Shown: piece by piece, positions 61,413 through 64,000 of the stretch
Numbering within the stretch: the stretch's first letter is position 1
Layout of the letters: every line of letters begins with the position of its first letter
Source: Methylibium sp965279545
Lineage (GTDB): Bacteria > Pseudomonadota > Gammaproteobacteria > Burkholderiales > Burkholderiaceae_C
Reading direction: 5' to 3'
Assembly (NCBI RefSeq): GCF_965279545.1
Contig: NZ_OZ257250.1
Location: 3,286,001 to 3,350,000 of the forward strand
DNA length: 64,000 bases
The notes under the pieces: generated by a model
Seen by the model: the letters and a program-made list of their open reading frames with translations, nothing else
Told to the model about the DNA's origin: nothing
Databases searched by the model: none
Position numbers and translations under genes: made by a program

Positions 61413-62585
61413 ATGTCAGTTGATTCCTTTCGACCCCTCGCGGGCCTCAAGGTGCTCGAGTTCGGCCAGATCGTCACGGTGCCGTTCTGCGGCATGCTGC
61501 TCGCGGACCTGGGCGCCGATGTGGTGAAGGTCGAGAACACCGACGGCGGCGACGGCATGCGCCAGTGGCCGCCGCTGATGCGCGCCGAGCCCGACGCCGA
61601 GGCCTACAGCGGCAACTTCGCGTCGCTGAACCGCAACAAGCGCAGCATCGCGGCGAACCTCAAGGACCCGGCCGACGCGGCCCACGTGCGCGACCTCTGC
61701 GCGGTCGCCGACATCGTGCTCGAGAATTTCCGCCCCGGGGTGATGCAGCGCCTCGGCCTGGGCTACGAAGCCTTGCGCGAGCGCCGGCCGCAACTGGTCT
61801 ATTGCTCGGTCACCGGCTACGGCCAGGCCGGCCCCTATGCCAGGAAGGGTGCCTTCGACGTCACCGTGCAGGCCATCAGCGGGCTGATGAGCGTGACCGG
61901 CGAGAACGGCAGCGTGCCGGTGAAATGCGGCGTGCCGGTGGCCGATTTCACCGCCGGCCTCTATGCGGCCTATTCCATCCTGGCCGCCGTGATGGAGGTG
62001 CGGCGCACTGGCGTGGGCACGCAGATCGACTGCTCGATGCTCGGTTGCATGCTGGGCATCTCGGCACTGCAGATCAGCGAGTACTTCGGCACCGGCCGTG
62101 CACCGCAGCGGCTCGGCTCGGCCCACCCGCGCAATGCGCCCTACCAGGCCTTCGAGGGCAGCGACAAGCCCTTCGTGATCGCCGCCGGCAACGACAAGCT
62201 GTGGGGCGAGGTCTGCACGGCGGTGGACCTGCCGCAGCTTCAGGAAGACCCGCGCTTCGTGACACAGACCCTGCGTGCGGCCAACCAGCACGAGCTCGCC
62301 GCGCTGTTGCAGCCGCACTTCGCGCGCCGCAGCGCGGCCGACTGGCTGGCCGAGTTCGACCGGCGCGGCGTGCCCTGCGCGCCGATCAACGACTTCGCCG
62401 ACATCCTGGCCGACCCGCACGTCAAGGAGCGCGGCTGGGTCGCCGAGCTCGAGCTGCCCAACGGCCTGAAGACGCCGACGATCGGCTTTCCGGTGCACAT
62501 CGCGGGCTATGAGTTCTCCGTCGACGCCCGCCCGCCGCGGCTGGGCGAGCACACCGAGGCGGTGGCCCGGGAGTGGCTGCGATGA
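61413..62585 (+). CDS. CaiB/BaiF family CoA-transferase
   Basis: 390 residues from ATG 61413 (TAGGAG 5 bp upstream; ATG 61389 less likely). Class III CoA-transferase: LAGLKVLEFGQIVTVPFCGM, LGADVVKVENTDGGDGMRQW, SLNRNKRSIAANLKDP, catalytic Asp in KGAFDVTVQAISGLMSVTGE and the closing GRNRP-like PPRLGEHTEAV. It would move CoA from a donor thioester to the imported or oxidised acid. Overlaps the next start (ATGA). Confidence 0.92.
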   Translation: MSVDSFRPLAGLKVLEFGQIVTVPFCGMLLADLGADVVKVENTDGGDGMRQWPPLMRAEPDAEAYSGNFASLNRNKRSIAANLKDPADAAHVRDLCAVADIVLENFRPGVMQRLGLGYEALRERRPQLVYCSVTGYGQAGPYARKGAFDVTVQAISGLMSVTGENGSVPVKCGVPVADFTAGLYAAYSILAAVMEVRRTGVGTQIDCSMLGCMLGISALQISEYFGTGRAPQRLGSAHPRNAPYQAFEGSDKPFVIAAGNDKLWGEVCTAVDLPQLQEDPRFVTQTLRAANQHELAALLQPHFARRSAADWLAEFDRRGVPCAPINDFADILADPHVKERGWVAELELPNGLKTPTIGFPVHIAGYEFSVDARPPRLGEHTEAVAREWLR

Positions 62586-63304
62586 ACGAGTTCGCGCTGC
62601 TGTCGCCGCCCACGGCCGAGGGCGTGCGCACGCTGAGCCTCAACCGCCCCGACAAGGCCAATGCCTTGTCGGCGGCGCTGGTCGATCACCTGCACGCCAG
62701 CCTCGATGCGATCGGTCCCGAGACGCTGGCGCTGGTGATCCGCGGCGAGGGCCGGACTTTCTGCGCGGGCTTCGATCTCACCGGCCACGAACAGTCGTCG
62801 GAAGGCGACCTGTTGCTGCGCTTCGTGCGCATCAACGAGCTGCTCGCGCGACTGCGCCAGGCGCGCTTCCTCACCATCGCCTGGGTGGCCGGCGCAGCCT
62901 TCGGCGCCGGCGCCGACATCGCCTGCTCGTGCGCCGTGCGCATCGGCACGTCCGCGGCGCGGTTCAGGTTTCCCGGCTTCCAGTTCGGCGTGGCCCTCGG
63001 GACGCGGCGACTCGCGACCCTCGTCGGCGCGGAACGCGCCCGCGCCATGCTGCTGCACAACGAGGAACTGGATGCCGCGGCGGCGCTGGACTGCGGGCTG
63101 CTCACCGAACTCATCGACGGCGCCAGGCCCGAAGAACGGGTCGACGCCCTGATGCAGTCGACGCGCAAGCTGGACGCGGCCGGCCTGCGCACGCTGCTCG
63201 CGCTGACCGATGCCGACACCGCCAACCACGACCTGGCGGACCTGGTGCGCAGCGTCGCACGGCATGGCCTGCACGCCCGGATCGCGGCCTACCGGCGCGC
63301 CTGA
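62582..63304 (+). CDS. Enoyl-CoA hydratase/isomerase family protein
   Basis: 240 residues. Crotonase fold: LNRPDKANALSAALVDHLHA, GRTFCAGFDL (oxyanion loop), VAGAAFGAGADIACSCAVRI. Where the classical hydratase has two catalytic Glu residues, the aligned part here reads FQFGVALGTRRLATLVG, so the typical Glu pair is not evident; it may be an isomerase, hydrolase or other crotonase. Coupled to the CoA-transferase by an ATGA overlap. Confidence 0.85.
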   Translation: MNEFALLSPPTAEGVRTLSLNRPDKANALSAALVDHLHASLDAIGPETLALVIRGEGRTFCAGFDLTGHEQSSEGDLLLRFVRINELLARLRQARFLTIAWVAGAAFGAGADIACSCAVRIGTSAARFRFPGFQFGVALGTRRLATLVGAERARAMLLHNEELDAAAALDCGLLTELIDGARPEERVDALMQSTRKLDAAGLRTLLALTDADTANHDLADLVRSVARHGLHARIAAYRRA

Positions 63305-63373
63305 GTCCGCAGGGCGCGGCAGTCTTTGACCCCAACGCGGCGCAGCGCCGATCGCCGCTCCTAAACTGCCGCC

Positions 63374-64000
63374 ATGCCGCTCTCGCATCTCCTGCTCGCC
63401 CTGGCCGTGGTCGCGGTCTGGGGCACCAATTTCGTCGTCATCAAGTGGGGCCTGGCGGAACTGCCGCCGCTGCTGTTCACGACCCTGCGCTTCTCGCTGT
63501 CGGCCTTTCCGCTGCTGCTGTTCATCAAGCGCCCGGCCGTGCCGTGGCGCAAGCTCGCCGGCTTCGGCGCGCTGCACGGCCTGGGCCTGTTCGGGCTGAT
63601 GCTGTATGCGATGCGCGCCGACATCTCGCCGGGGCTCGCCTCGCTGGTGATCCAGACGCAGGTGTTCTTCACCATCGTGCTGGCGATGCTGCTCGACGGC
63701 GAGCGGCCGCGGCCGGTGCAGGCGCTGGCGCTGGGGCTCGCGGTCGCCGGCATGGCGCTGATCGCCGGGCATATCGACCAGCACAGCATCACCGCGCTGG
63801 GCCTCGCGCTGGTGCTCACCGCGGCGCTGTGCTGGGCCGGCGCCAACATGGTCGCCAAGTCGGTCGGCCGGGTCGACATGCTGGGCTTCATGGTCTGGAT
63901 CAGCGTGTTCGCCGCGCCGGCGCTGGCCGTGCTGAGCCTGTTGATCGAGGGCCCGGCCCGCATCGCCGCGAGCCTGTCGCAGGCGAGCGCGGGCGCCTGG
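63374..64000 (+). CDS. EamA-family transporter, 3' end outside window
   Basis: Open frame of 209 codons to the window edge with no stop. Begins MPLSHLLLALAVVAVWGTNF; EamA helices include LLFTTLRFSLSAFPLLLFIK, SLVIQTQVFFTIVLAMLLDG and ALVLTAALCWAGANMVAK. DMT exporter of the O-acetylserine/cysteine export type. Whether it belongs to the catabolic cluster or to the next region is unclear; a 69-bp gap separates it. Confidence 0.85.
   Translation, partial: MPLSHLLLALAVVAVWGTNFVVIKWGLAELPPLLFTTLRFSLSAFPLLLFIKRPAVPWRKLAGFGALHGLGLFGLMLYAMRADISPGLASLVIQTQVFFTIVLAMLLDGERPRPVQALALGLAVAGMALIAGHIDQHSITALGLALVLTAALCWAGANMVAKSVGRVDMLGFMVWISVFAAPALAVLSLLIEGPARIAASLSQASAGAW

Noticed and set aside
1..64000. 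CRISPR arrays, tRNA and rRNA genes, prophage or insertion sequences
   Set aside because: No regularly spaced direct repeats, no cloverleaf or rRNA-like stretch, and no transposase, integrase or phage genes were recognised by eye.

Overview
The window looks like a chromosomal segment of a high-GC betaproteobacterium of the order Burkholderiales, probably the Rubrivivax/Leptothrix/Methylibium/Piscinibacter group. The evidence is very GC-rich codon third positions throughout, a PhaM-type polyhydroxyalkanoate granule protein, a DUF3567 protein, a fused cytochrome c/CuA subunit II oxidase operon, and a GlcDEF glycolate oxidase. The genus is inference. No rRNA, tRNA, CRISPR array, insertion sequence or prophage gene was recognised.

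Layout. 1-9.2 kb: the 3' part of a CbbO/NorD-type VWA protein, a repeat-rich gap, a wrecked glyoxalase I gene, a haloacetate-dehalogenase-like hydrolase, a small lipoprotein with an ECF sigma/anti-sigma pair, a glutamate-synthase-like flavoprotein and a LuxR-type two-component pair. 9.2-22 kb: mostly housekeeping and conserved genes (GST, purB, pyrF, DUF4382 lipoprotein, class II amidotransferase, zinc peptidase, DUF3567, DUF3108, FAH hydrolase, aspartic protease, phaM, FIST protein, DUF4124-like protein). 22-31 kb: glcDEF, a divergent LysR/Tat-hydrolase pair, a CcdA/thioredoxin pair and a DMT transporter. 31-38 kb: two small membrane proteins and a cytochrome c oxidase operon (subunits II-I-III-III-IV plus heme O synthase). 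38-46 kb: AraC regulator, DedA-rhodanese fusion, YigZ, rdgC, CsbD, divergent glpD/glpK and a DUF4864 protein.

46-64 kb is the most distinctive part: a catabolic cluster arranged around one AT-richer control region (54.6-54.97 kb). Leftward run an IclR regulator, a rubredoxin reductase, a three-subunit molybdenum enzyme matching cytoplasmic sulfite dehydrogenase SoeABC, and a SulP anion transporter with a STAS domain. Rightward run a VanA/TsaM-like Rieske oxygenase overlapping a rubredoxin gene, a branched-chain-type ABC importer (one permease fused to one ATPase), a CaiB/BaiF CoA-transferase, an enoyl-CoA hydratase/isomerase and the start of an EamA exporter. My working model (inference) is that an organosulfonate or related acid is imported, the Rieske enzyme fed by reductase and rubredoxin releases sulfite, SoeABC oxidises sulfite to sulfate, SulP moves sulfate, and the carbon skeleton is processed as a CoA thioester.

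Non-coding structure is also rich. A dispersed ~100-bp repeat occurs at three or four places. There is a 48-bp near-perfect inverted repeat around 1.8-2.0 kb. A CTCCCGC/GCGGGAG hairpin family occurs in two gaps and once in frame inside glcF. The heme O synthase gene appears to begin with ATC.
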